This document shows positions 34,039 through 42,694 of a DNA stretch of 64,000 nucleotides, in pieces (position 1 is the first letter of the stretch; each line of letters begins with the position of its first letter). The position numbers and the translations under genes were made by a program. The DNA comes from RGIG8306 sp964426655 (GTDB taxonomy: Bacteria; Bacillota; Clostridia; Lachnospirales; Lachnospiraceae). The notes under the pieces are model-generated. The model was not told the origin of the DNA. It did no database searches and was given only the letters and a program-made list of their open reading frames with translations. The stretch is from positions 1-64,000 of the forward strand of contig CAYRQT010000006.1 of the NCBI GenBank assembly GCA_964426655.1. Reading direction: 5' to 3'.

Positions 34039-34815
34039 CTAAAAAAGCTGTCCGATTCCAAGGCCCACACCTACCCCCAATGCAATGGCAATGGCAATTA
34101 AAAAGCCTTCCATGGTCCTGGAAAGTCCTGTCATGTAATCCCCATACATGGTGTCCCTGATGGCATTGGTGATTACGGTTCCCGGAACCAGCGGCATAAT
34201 ACAGCTAATGATAATTGACTCTCTGAAGAGAGGGATTGGAGATAACTGGCCACAAAGGACACTGACCAGAGCCACCACCGCTGCAGCTGCCACATTTTTA
34301 ATAAATACGTGAAAACCCAGATGATCTTCCAGCAGCAAAAGAGCTGCCATACAGGTACTCACAAGAGCAGAAGCAACCATATCTGCCCCAGCTCCACCCA
34401 TCATGGGCGTAAAACACACTGCCACAGCCACCGTGGCCAAAAACATCATCCACCTGGGATAGAGCCGGTTCTTTTCCTCCAGCCTCACTTGTTCCAGTGC
34501 TTCCTGACAGCTACATTCTCCGGCACAAAGGACACGGGAAATCTGATTTGCCCGATGGATCCGGTGCAGATTCAGCTCCCGTTTCCGAATGCGCCTGACC
34601 CTGGAGAGACTTTCTCCATTCTCCATGGTGACAGAAACAAAAATACCAGTTCCAAGGACCACTGTGTTCACATCCCTATATCTCTCTTCGGACAGCTGAA
34701 GAATACGGTTCATGGTATCTTCCACTCTGTAGGTTTCCGCTCCGTTGGTCAGCATCATGCTCCCCACCTGAAGGGCCAGCTCCAGCCGTTCATATTGTGC
34801 AGATCCAGCTCCCAT
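34039..34815 (-). CDS. ThrE-like exporter, N-terminal half protein
   Basis: About 258 residues. A soluble N-terminal domain with MLTNGAETYRVEDTMNRIL (the ThrE_1/YjjP signature) is followed by five membrane helices from residue 120, including FTPMMGGAGADMVASALVST and CIMPLVPGTVITNAIRDTMYGD. The second-in-line PLVPG motif is shared with its partner. The start at ATG 34815 follows GGAGG closely; an upstream ATG lacks a binding site. It follows map by 26 nt. Confidence 0.88.
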   Translation of the reverse strand: MGAGSAQYERLELALQVGSMMLTNGAETYRVEDTMNRILQLSEERYRDVNTVVLGTGIFVSVTMENGESLSRVRRIRKRELNLHRIHRANQISRVLCAGECSCQEALEQVRLEEKNRLYPRWMMFLATVAVAVCFTPMMGGAGADMVASALVSTCMAALLLLEDHLGFHVFIKNVAAAAVVALVSVLCGQLSPIPLFRESIIISCIMPLVPGTVITNAIRDTMYGDYMTGLSRTMEGFLIAIAIALGVGVGLGIGQLF

Positions 34816-34841
34816 ACATCCTCCATGCATTTTTGATCAGG

Positions 34842-35723
34842 TCAGTCTGCCAGGATTTCATAGCCAGTCTCCGTGACCGCTACAGTAACCTCCCACTGGG
34901 CAGAGGGCTGTCTGTCCCTTGTATAAATGGTCCATCCGTTTTCTGCATCCTCTTCCACTTCGGCTTTTCCCATATTGACCATGGGCTCAATGGTAAATAC
35001 CATACCAGGTACCATCAACATCTCAGTACCGGGCCTGGACACATAGCTGACCCAGGGCTCTTCATGAAACTCCAGTCCAACGCCGTGACCGCCGATTTCC
35101 CTGACCACAGTGTACCCGTTTTTCTTGACAAACTGATGAATGGCATCCCCCATGTCTCCCAGAAACTTCCAGGGTTTAACCTGGGCAAGGCCAACCTGAA
35201 TGCTCTCTTTTGTAATATCCACCAGTCTTTTCTTTTCCGGTGAAACTTCTCCAATACAAAACATCCTGGATGCATCGGAAAAATATCCCTTATAGATGGT
35301 GGACACGTCCACATTCACAATATCTCCCTCCTGCAAAAACCTGCCATCATCTGGAATGCCATGGCAAACTTCTTCATTTACAGAAGTGCACACGCTTTTA
35401 GGGTATCCCTCATAATGAAGAGGGGCAGCTATTGCTCCAAGTTCTGCCGTTTTTTCTGCCACCAGCCGGTCAATTTCTCCGGTACTGATGCCAGGTGCCA
35501 TATGGGCCGCCACATAGTCCAAAATAGCATTATTGCGCAGGCCGCTCTCCCGAATCCCATCAATCTGGGCCTGATTCTTAATCAGATCTCTAGTAGGCAC
35601 CTCATGTCCCTGTCTGCGGATTTCCCTGATTTTTTCATCCGTTTCCATGTGACAGAATTTGTACTTTTTCCCTGAACCACACCAACAGGGATCATTTCTG
35701 TTTATTCTGTTTAAAATGTTCAT
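34842..35723 (-). CDS. map: Methionine aminopeptidase type I with SEC-C zinc motif
   Basis: A 293-residue enzyme that removes N-terminal Met from nascent proteins. The first 30 residues, RNDPCWCGSGKKYKFCH, are a SEC-C zinc-binding motif, as in one clostridial Map form and possibly a ribosome or protein contact. The catalytic domain has the metal ligands in NVDVSTIYKGYFSDASRMF (two Asp), IGGHGVGLEFHEEP (His), FTIEPMVN (Glu) and AQWEVTVAVTETG (Glu). Its ATG overlaps the helicase stop as ATGA. Confidence 0.96.
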   Translation of the reverse strand: MNILNRINRNDPCWCGSGKKYKFCHMETDEKIREIRRQGHEVPTRDLIKNQAQIDGIRESGLRNNAILDYVAAHMAPGISTGEIDRLVAEKTAELGAIAAPLHYEGYPKSVCTSVNEEVCHGIPDDGRFLQEGDIVNVDVSTIYKGYFSDASRMFCIGEVSPEKKRLVDITKESIQVGLAQVKPWKFLGDMGDAIHQFVKKNGYTVVREIGGHGVGLEFHEEPWVSYVSRPGTEMLMVPGMVFTIEPMVNMGKAEVEEDAENGWTIYTRDRQPSAQWEVTVAVTETGYEILAD

Positions 35724-37192
35724 TTGTTCTCCTTTTCTTTTTCCTTGCCTTTCCAGATCCGAACTTTACGCTCCCGCCCTTTTATAGGCGTATACTGAAG
35801 CGCCTCGCAGACCTGTGCCCCTTTTCCGTTCAGAATTTCCACATATGTGGCACTGTCCCGGATTTCTATGGTTCCGATATCCTCCTCCTGCACATCCGGC
35901 AAATGACAGATGGCTCCCACGAAATCTCCGGGGCGCAGGCCGGACTTTTGGCCTCCGCCGATATGCAGAACCGTTCTGGTTTCCTGATAGGGCGTGCGTT
36001 TTTTTTGCACTGTCTTTTCCCGGGTATAGTTTTTCTTCCACAGCATCCACATATCCTCTGAAAAATCCGGCAATGCCTCTCCTGTCTTTATGGGCAAAAT
36101 CCTTCCCCAGAGTGCCTGCGCTCTTTCCATATACACTCTTTCATTCAGTGTAAAGAAAAAAATATTCTCTCCGGGCGCCCCCTGCCTTCCGCATCTGCCT
36201 GATCGGTGAAGAAAAGCTTCTGCCGTCAGTGCCATGTCATATTGGAGTACATGTGTAATATCGGGGATGTCCACGCCCCGGGCCGCCACATCCGTGGCAA
36301 TCAGGATGGGGAACCTGCCCTGCCTGAAATGATCCAGGGTATGGCTTCTTTGCTCCTGATCGACCATGCCATGGAGCATGCCACATCGCAGTCCCAGCCT
36401 GCTGAGCCTGCGATACAATACATTGACCATTTCCCTGGTCCCACAAAAAATGAGCATCCTCTCTGGGGATTTTTGGAACAGGAGACGCTGAACAAGCCGG
36501 TTTTTTTCTCCATCCGGATCCTTCTCCCCGATCTGATAACCTTCCTGCCGGATGGTATCAGGGGTTCCTTCTTCCGGAATTTCCAGATACAGCGGCTGCT
36601 GCAGATATCTGCGACAAATTTCTCCCAGGGAGGCCGGCAATGTCGCAGAACAAAAAATACGCTGCTTAACCTTTGGCAGACTTTCCAGGATTTTTTCGAT
36701 GTCCGGTCTGAATCCCATGTCCAGCATCAGATCCCCTTCATCCAGAATCAGGCAGGCAATGTGCATGCCGTTCAGGGTTCCCTCCTGTAAAAGGGCCAGC
36801 ACTCGGCCCGGGGTGCCCACCAGAATATGATTTCTTTGTCGGATAATTCTTCGTTGCCTGTCCATATCCTCTCCCCCAATGAGAGAAGTCACCTGCAATC
36901 GTTTTTCCCGTCCCAACCAGAACAAGGTGGATTTGACCTGCAATGCCAGCTCTCTTGTGGGCACCAGTACCAACGCCTGTGGAAAACGACACTGCCAGGT
37001 TACCCTTTCACACAGAGGGATGCCATAGGACAAAGTCTTTCCGCTTCCGGTTTTCCCTTTGGCCAGAAGATCTCTACCTTCCAATGCCGCTGGTATGATC
37101 ATTTCCTGTATGGGGGTGGGTGTCTGTATGCCCATCTGCTCCAGTGCCTTTAGCAGGGGGCGACTGACGCCCATTGTTTCAAATGCATTCAT
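35720..37192 (-). CDS. DEAD-box RNA helicase, DbpA-like
   Basis: A 490-residue RNA helicase. Motifs in order are TPTPIQEMIIPAALEGRDLL (Q motif), GKTGSGKTLSYGIPL, PTRELALQ, GTPGRVL, LDEGDLMLDMGF (DEGD, a variant of DEAD), SATLP, IATDVAARGVDIP and HRSGRCGRQG. The C-terminal 75 residues (VLHIGGGQKSGLRPGDFVGA) match the DbpA RNA-recognition domain that binds 23S rRNA in E. coli DbpA, suggesting a ribosome assembly role. It heads an operon with map; the start follows AAGGAGG. Confidence 0.92.
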   Translation of the reverse strand: MNAFETMGVSRPLLKALEQMGIQTPTPIQEMIIPAALEGRDLLAKGKTGSGKTLSYGIPLCERVTWQCRFPQALVLVPTRELALQVKSTLFWLGREKRLQVTSLIGGEDMDRQRRIIRQRNHILVGTPGRVLALLQEGTLNGMHIACLILDEGDLMLDMGFRPDIEKILESLPKVKQRIFCSATLPASLGEICRRYLQQPLYLEIPEEGTPDTIRQEGYQIGEKDPDGEKNRLVQRLLFQKSPERMLIFCGTREMVNVLYRRLSRLGLRCGMLHGMVDQEQRSHTLDHFRQGRFPILIATDVAARGVDIPDITHVLQYDMALTAEAFLHRSGRCGRQGAPGENIFFFTLNERVYMERAQALWGRILPIKTGEALPDFSEDMWMLWKKNYTREKTVQKKRTPYQETRTVLHIGGGQKSGLRPGDFVGAICHLPDVQEEDIGTIEIRDSATYVEILNGKGAQVCEALQYTPIKGRERKVRIWKGKEKEKENK

Positions 37193-37213
37193 GGATGCCT
37201 CCTTTTCCCATTT

Positions 37214-37242
37214 ACTATAGCAGTGTTTCCCCCTTTTGTACA
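37214..37242 (-). promoter_or_regulatory. Promoter of the helicase-map-ThrE-gltX-UvrD operon
   Basis: TGTACA and TATAGT on the minus strand are spaced by 17 nt, with an extended -10 TG. Confidence 0.65.
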
Positions 37243-37254
37243 CTCCTTCCCATT

Positions 37255-37287
37255 GAAAAAGGGAACCGCCATAGGACGGTTCCCTTT
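37255..37287 (-). terminator. Terminator of nifJ
   Basis: The stem AAAGGGAACCG/CGGTTCCCTTT on the minus strand runs into five T. Confidence 0.88.
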
Positions 37288-37308
37288 CTCTTTTGGAGTT
37301 TTCTCTTA

Positions 37309-40300
37309 TTATGCTTCTTCAGGACTGTATAATTTCTGCAGTCTTACAAGATACTGATATTTCTCTTTCGCCTGTTCGCTGGCCCGGTCAAACAACACCT
37401 GTGCTCTTTCCGGATTCTGCAGCATTAAGGAGGAATACCGTACCTCACCCATCAGGAATTCCTGATAATCTGCGGTAGGTGCCTTGGAATCCAGGGAGAA
37501 TGGATTCTGTCCTTCAGCTTTCTTTCTGGGATCAAAACGGAACAGATGCCAGTAACCGGACTGAACTGCCTTCTTCTCCTCGGCCTGGGAAGCTCCCATG
37601 GTTTTCTTGATACCGTGGTTGATACAAGGCGCATAAGCAATGACGATGGAAGGGCCAGGATAGCTTTCTGCCTCTGTAATCGCCTTAATGGTCTGGTTCA
37701 TGTCTGCTCCCATGGCAATCTGAGCCACATAGATATATCCATAACTCATGGAGATGGCTGCCAGATCCTTCTTACGAATATCTTTACCACCAGCTGCAAA
37801 CTGTGCAATGGCACCAGTAGGCGTTGCCTTGGAAGACTGACCGCCTGTGTTGGAATATACTTCAGTATCGAATACCAGAATGTTCACATCCTGACCGGTG
37901 GCCAGTACATGATCCAAACCGCCGTAACCAATATCATAGGCCCAGCCGTCACCACCAAAAATCCACTGGGACTTCTTGGACAGATAATCTTTGTTCTTTA
38001 AAATATCCTTTGCCCCTTCTACATCGCTGTCCATCAGAGCCTTTACAAGTGCAGCTGTAGCAGAACCATTTGCGACCCCATCCTGGAATGTATCCAGGTA
38101 GCTTTCGCAAGCAGTCTTTAATCCATCAGAAACTTTTTCTGACAGTTCCTCTACCTGTCTCTTCAGGTGGTTTCTCACAGCCTGCTGTGCCAGACTCATA
38201 CCATATCCAAACTCAGCATTGTCCTCAAACAGAGAGTTGGACCACGCCGGACCTCTGCCTTCCAGATTGCAGGTATAAGGGGTGGAAGGAGAAGAGTTGC
38301 CCCAGATAGAAGAACATCCTGTGGCATTGGCAATGTACATTCTGTCACCAAACAGCTGGGTCACCAGCTTGGCATACGGGGTCTCACCGCAGCCTGCACA
38401 TGCACCGGAGAACTCCAGCAGAGGCTTCTTGAACTGGCTGCCCTTTACGGTACCCACTTTGAATTTCTCCAGCACTTCTGTCTTCTCAGGCAATGTGGTG
38501 TTGTAATCTGCATACACCTGCTTGTCCAGGTTGTCCTCATATGTAGACATTACCAATGCCTTTTCACCTTTCTTGCCAGGGCAGGTCTGTGCACAGGAAC
38601 TGCAGCCTGTACAATCTGCTCCGGAAATGGTGATGGAGAAATAATATCCGGGCATTCCCACCATGGGCAGTTTCTGCATGCCTTCCGGTGCATTAGCTGC
38701 CTCTTCCTCTGTCATAACGCAGGAGCGTACAACACCATGAGGGCAGACATAAGAACAGAAATTACACTGAATACAGTTTTCAGAATGCCATACAGGAATA
38801 TCAATGGCTATACCACGCTTTTCAAATGCAGAGGTTCCGGCAGGTGTCGTGCCATCAGCATATTTGGTAAATGCAGAAACCGGAAGTTTGTTGCCCTCCT
38901 GTGCATTAACCTGTGCCTGAATGTTATTTACAAAGTCAACTGCATCTTCGCGACCAGCGGTAACCAGTTTACTTAAGCTTTCTTCTTCAGCATTAGCCCA
39001 GCTTTCCGGAACGGTTCTCTTCACAACACCTTCCACGCCTCTGTCAATGGCAGCATGGTTCATGGCAACAATCTTTTCTCCCTTGCGGCCATACGTTCTT
39101 GTGGCAGCATCCTTCATGAACTTCACTGCATCTTCTACAGGAATGATATTGGCCAGTTTAAAGAAGGCTGCCTGCAGCACTGTGTTGATCCGGTTGCCCA
39201 GACCGATTTCCTTACCGATGCTGATACCATCGATGGTATATAAATTGATCTTATGATCATGGATGTACTTCTTTACCTGTCCGGGAAGATGATGCTCAAG
39301 CTCTTCATCAGACCATCCGCAGTTAAGCAGGAATGTGCCGCCATCATTTAATTCCTGCACCATGTTGTATTTCCGCACATAGGCAGGAGTATGACAGGCA
39401 ACAAAATCTGCCTGGGAAATCAGATATGTGGAACGAATGGGTGTCTTTCCGAAACGCAGGTGGGAAATGGTCACACCACCGGACTTTTTGGAATCATAGT
39501 CAAAATACGCCTGTGCATACATGTCTGTATGATCACCGATAATTTTAACGGAGTTTTTATTGGCCCCAACTGTACCATCTGAACCAAGTCCCCAGAACTT
39601 ACAGCATGTGGTACCTTCGGAAGCGGTTTTCGGTGAGGGCTCCAACGGCAGAGACAGATTGGTCACATCATCTTCAATGCCGATTGTAAAATGAGGCTTT
39701 TCCTCATTCTTGTATACAGCCACTACCTGTGCAGGTGTGGTATCCTTAGATCCCAATCCGTAACGGCCTGTGAATACCGGCACATCATGGAACTTGGTTC
39801 CCTTAAGCGCTGCTACCACATCCAGGTACAGGGGCTCGCCAATGGAACCCGGTTCTTTTGTCCGATCCAGAACAGAGATTTTCTTTACAGTATCCGGAAT
39901 CACATCCAACAGATGCTGAATGGAGAAAGGTCTGTACAGATGAACCTTTACCACACCTACTTTCTGTCCTTCAGCCAGAAGGTAGTCGATGGTCTCTTCA
40001 ATTGTCTCACAGATGGAACCCATGGCAATGATGATCTGTTCTGCATCCGGTGCTCCATAGTAGTTGAACAGTTTATAGTCTGTGCCGATTTTGGCATTGA
40101 CCTTGTTCATATATTCTTCCACCATTGCAGGAAGTGCATTGTAATAAGGGTTGGAAGCTTCTCTTGCCTGGAAAAATACGTCCGGGTTCTGTGCTGATCC
40201 TCTGGAAACAGGGTGATTAGGATTCAATGCATTGGCTCTGAAAGCATCAATGGCATCCATGTCAACCATTTCCTTCAGGTCTTCATAATCCCAGATCTGA

Positions 40301-40848
40301 ATTTTCTGAATTTCATGAGAAGTTCTGAAACCATCAAAGAAATTGATGAAAGGCACACGGCCCTTAATGGCTGTGCAATGTGCCACCGGTGTCAGGTCCA
40401 TAACCTCCTGTACGCTTCCGCTACAGAGCATGGCCACACCGGTCTGACGACAGGCATAAACATCGGAATGATCACCAAAAATAGATAACGCATGACTGGC
40501 AACTGCACGTGCGGATACATTGAATACACCAGGTAAAAGTTCCCCTGCGATTTTATACAGGTTGGGAATCATCAGCAACAGGCCCTGAGATGCTGTAAAC
40601 GTGGTGGTCAGTGCGCCGGCTGCCAGAGAGCCGTGAACCGTACCGGCTGCGCCCCCTTCGGATTGCATTTCTGCTACATGAACTGTCTCTCCAAAAATAT
40701 TCTTCAGTCCATCATTTGACCATTTGTCTGTCACCTCTGCCATAACAGAAGATGGGGTGATGGGGTAAATGGCTGCCACGTCCGTATACGCATAAGACAC
40801 ATATGCGGCGGCATTATTACCGTCCATCGTTTTTAACTTTCTAGCCAT
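37309..40848 (-). CDS. nifJ: Pyruvate:ferredoxin (flavodoxin) oxidoreductase
   Basis: A 1179-residue single-chain enzyme that splits pyruvate with CoA into acetyl-CoA and CO2 and reduces ferredoxin. The TPP-binding N-terminal part has AYPITPSS-type sequence (AIYPITPSSVMAE); two 4Fe-4S clusters are held by CIQCNFCSYVCP and CTGCSSCAQTCP near residues 695 and 755; a third by CAGCGETPYAKL plus a distal Cys; and the TPP diphosphate site is GGDGWAYDIGYGGLDH. Full length. Monocistronic, with a consensus promoter and its own terminator, fitting very high expression in a fermenting anaerobe. Confidence 0.98.
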   Translation of the reverse strand: MARKLKTMDGNNAAAYVSYAYTDVAAIYPITPSSVMAEVTDKWSNDGLKNIFGETVHVAEMQSEGGAAGTVHGSLAAGALTTTFTASQGLLLMIPNLYKIAGELLPGVFNVSARAVASHALSIFGDHSDVYACRQTGVAMLCSGSVQEVMDLTPVAHCTAIKGRVPFINFFDGFRTSHEIQKIQIWDYEDLKEMVDMDAIDAFRANALNPNHPVSRGSAQNPDVFFQAREASNPYYNALPAMVEEYMNKVNAKIGTDYKLFNYYGAPDAEQIIIAMGSICETIEETIDYLLAEGQKVGVVKVHLYRPFSIQHLLDVIPDTVKKISVLDRTKEPGSIGEPLYLDVVAALKGTKFHDVPVFTGRYGLGSKDTTPAQVVAVYKNEEKPHFTIGIEDDVTNLSLPLEPSPKTASEGTTCCKFWGLGSDGTVGANKNSVKIIGDHTDMYAQAYFDYDSKKSGGVTISHLRFGKTPIRSTYLISQADFVACHTPAYVRKYNMVQELNDGGTFLLNCGWSDEELEHHLPGQVKKYIHDHKINLYTIDGISIGKEIGLGNRINTVLQAAFFKLANIIPVEDAVKFMKDAATRTYGRKGEKIVAMNHAAIDRGVEGVVKRTVPESWANAEEESLSKLVTAGREDAVDFVNNIQAQVNAQEGNKLPVSAFTKYADGTTPAGTSAFEKRGIAIDIPVWHSENCIQCNFCSYVCPHGVVRSCVMTEEEAANAPEGMQKLPMVGMPGYYFSITISGADCTGCSSCAQTCPGKKGEKALVMSTYEDNLDKQVYADYNTTLPEKTEVLEKFKVGTVKGSQFKKPLLEFSGACAGCGETPYAKLVTQLFGDRMYIANATGCSSIWGNSSPSTPYTCNLEGRGPAWSNSLFEDNAEFGYGMSLAQQAVRNHLKRQVEELSEKVSDGLKTACESYLDTFQDGVANGSATAALVKALMDSDVEGAKDILKNKDYLSKKSQWIFGGDGWAYDIGYGGLDHVLATGQDVNILVFDTEVYSNTGGQSSKATPTGAIAQFAAGGKDIRKKDLAAISMSYGYIYVAQIAMGADMNQTIKAITEAESYPGPSIVIAYAPCINHGIKKTMGASQAEEKKAVQSGYWHLFRFDPRKKAEGQNPFSLDSKAPTADYQEFLMGEVRYSSLMLQNPERAQVLFDRASEQAKEKYQYLVRLQKLYSPEEA

Positions 40849-40954
40849 TTTACAACCTCCTAATTTTTGTTGATCTTATATGCCCTGCCCGTCAGCTGAT
40901 GGAAGAAACGAGCTTAGATCTACCCTGAAAAACAGCGTTTTGCATACACATTCT

Positions 40955-40983
40955 ATTATAGTCACTCCCCCCTGCAATGTCAA
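40955..40983 (-). promoter_or_regulatory. Consensus promoter of nifJ
   Basis: TTGACA and TATAAT on the minus strand are separated by 17 nt, a perfect match. The leader of about 100 nt shows no clear riboswitch or terminator hairpin. Confidence 0.92.
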
Positions 40984-41090
40984 ACTTTTACCTGCACATT
41001 CCTGTATTTTTTTCCGTAATTTAATGGGTTCTTGCCTTTTTTTTTACAGGGGAGTATAATGGCCAAAGTCCCATTTTGAGAGGAGTTTTT

Positions 41091-41948
41091 ATGAAGTTTT
41101 CTTTCCGTCTGACCTCATGTTTATCTGGTGCCGAAAAGGACCGGATGACTAGCTTTATTCAACAGAATCCGGGTGATGCTGTCCAGGTTTTTTCTGCAGA
41201 CTTACTGGATGAGGAAAATTCTCTTTTCCTGCTGGCAAATACCATTCCTGCCGGCGCTCTGGCAGGCTTTCTGGTTATTCATCATTCCGACCCCCATCAG
41301 AGCCAAGCCCTTACCCTGTGTCCCTTTCCGGATCCTTCCCTATCCTTTGGGGACATCCGCATACTGCTGGAGGCCCTGGCCAAAGAAGCCGCTCATCGTT
41401 TTTCTCAAAAACAGATTACATGGGAAATGGATGGTGACAGGCCCTGGACAATGCCGTATCTGTCCGGCCGGCAACACACCGTTCTGCAAACGGAATACCT
41501 GCTTTCCTGTACCGGCGCCCACTGTCAGAAGTTATGGAACAAACTGCAGGACCAGACACTGTCGCCCCAGCCCTGCAGAAATCCGATCAGGCTTGCCCGA
41601 ATTCACGCCAGTGCTTACGGATGGCCTCTGCGCGCCTCCCTGGTCTACATGTACCATATGCTATCCATGTCCGGCACAACCGGTTTTCGACTGTGCCGCC
41701 ATCGGCAGACCGTGGGTCTGGTACTTTTGTACCGGGAGGGTACTTCAGTGATGTTGTGTGCACTGGGTATTTTACCCCGGTTTCGCCATCGACATCTGGC
41801 CCTTCGGTCCGTGCTACGGATGGGAGCCTCTCTTGCACCGGGCGAGCGGCTTCGGGCTCAGGTTTCTTCCTCTTCTCCTGCCGCCCTGGCTCTGTACCGC
41901 CGCCTTCGGTTTAAAACAGAGAGTACCCTTCTCTATGTACGGTTATGA
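41091..41948 (+). CDS. GNAT-like acetyltransferase
   Basis: A 285-residue soluble protein. The C-terminal 100 residues follow a GNAT pattern: SVMLCALGILPRFRHRHLALRSVLRMG as the acetyl-CoA loop, then SSSSPAALALYRRLRFKTES as the last strands. The N-terminal half (residues 1-150) may be a second degenerate GNAT domain. No substrate can be inferred. The start is at MKFSFRLTS, with AGAGGAG 5 nt upstream. Its last 16 nt overlap the 3' end of the opposing ECF gene. Confidence 0.75.
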   Translation: MKFSFRLTSCLSGAEKDRMTSFIQQNPGDAVQVFSADLLDEENSLFLLANTIPAGALAGFLVIHHSDPHQSQALTLCPFPDPSLSFGDIRILLEALAKEAAHRFSQKQITWEMDGDRPWTMPYLSGRQHTVLQTEYLLSCTGAHCQKLWNKLQDQTLSPQPCRNPIRLARIHASAYGWPLRASLVYMYHMLSMSGTTGFRLCRHRQTVGLVLLYREGTSVMLCALGILPRFRHRHLALRSVLRMGASLAPGERLRAQVSSSSPAALALYRRLRFKTESTLLYVRL

Positions 41949-42544
41949 GAATAGTACAGCAATGGTACAACGATTGCTGCAGAAAGGATACCTGCCACAG
42001 CCATCTCAATTAATCCATTTGTGGCAATAATGACGCCCAGAATCTGTTTCAATCCGGTAATCTGAGACACTTCCGGAAAGAGCAGATAAAACAGGCCCAG
42101 TACCATGAAAGTAAGAATGCCAGTAACGGAAATTGTCAGCGTCAGCCGTTTTCTGCCGGCCCACTTTTTCCCTGCCAGCTTTTGTACAAGGGCATTCAAT
42201 CCCTTTTGTAGCCAGTAAGGCAAAATTCCCAGCACGGCCCGGGGGCCCACACTGAGCAGGATGGAGCGAAACGGATGATTGCTGGCAAAGGGGGAAAAGG
42301 CCAGGTCTGTGGGAAGGACACCCCTGAATGTCGCATTAATCATACTGAGCAAGCCAAATCCAACCCCCAGCGCCAGTCCGTATCTAGGGCCAAGCAGCAG
42401 GGATCCTATAATTACGGGAATGTGCAAAATTGTAATGGATACCGGACCGGTCATAATAAAGCCCCATCCGGTGGCAGTAAGTACTACCAGGACCGCCAGA
42501 AGTGCACTTGCGGTAACAAATTGTGTAGTCTTCTCTCTTTTCAT
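41933..42544 (-). CDS. ECF transporter S component
   Basis: A 203-residue membrane protein with about six helices, forming the substrate-binding subunit of an energy-coupling-factor vitamin transporter. Typical regions are FVTASALLAVLVVLTATGWG, GPVSITILHIPVIIGSLLLG and the following GLALGVGFGLLSMINATFRG. No ATPase (EcfA) or EcfT gene is adjacent, so it would use a shared module encoded elsewhere. The vitamin is not identifiable, and the leader shows no riboswitch. The start at 42544 follows AGAAGG; the longer frame has no binding site. Confidence 0.88.
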   Translation of the reverse strand: MKREKTTQFVTASALLAVLVVLTATGWGFIMTGPVSITILHIPVIIGSLLLGPRYGLALGVGFGLLSMINATFRGVLPTDLAFSPFASNHPFRSILLSVGPRAVLGILPYWLQKGLNALVQKLAGKKWAGRKRLTLTISVTGILTFMVLGLFYLLFPEVSQITGLKQILGVIIATNGLIEMAVAGILSAAIVVPLLYYSHNRT

Positions 42545-42601
42545 GTTAACCTTCTTTCTGCTACTGTTCTGTTTTTTGTATACTGGATACAGTGCTATTT
42601 T

Positions 42602-42630
42602 ATTATAGTGCAACCTGTGCAAAGCGTCAA
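42602..42630 (-). promoter_or_regulatory. Promoter of the ECF S component
   Basis: TTGACG and TATAAT on the minus strand are spaced by 17 nt; the leader is about 50 nt. Confidence 0.85.
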
Positions 42631-42640
42631 TGAATGTACA

Positions 42641-42684
42641 AAAAAAAATCCTGTCCGGGAATCATTTTCCCGGACAGGATTTTT
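42641..42684 (-). terminator. Terminator of dnaJ
   Basis: A long stem ATCCTGTCCGGGAA/TTCCCGGACAGGAT is followed on the minus strand by eight T. It ends the hrcA-grpE-dnaK-dnaJ unit. Confidence 0.94.
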
Positions 42685-42694
42685 ATCTCTTCTC

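Noticed and set aside
38167..38976. 269-residue frame opposite nifJ
   Set aside because: Cys- and His-rich translation comes from the complementary strand of an unambiguous 1179-residue enzyme; no start signal.
40849..40954. Regulatory RNA in the nifJ leader
   Set aside because: Only a short palindrome (TCAGCTGA) is present; no extended structure or T tract.
42545..42601. Vitamin riboswitch before the ECF S component
   Set aside because: The leader is only about 50 nt and shows no known aptamer core or terminator hairpin.
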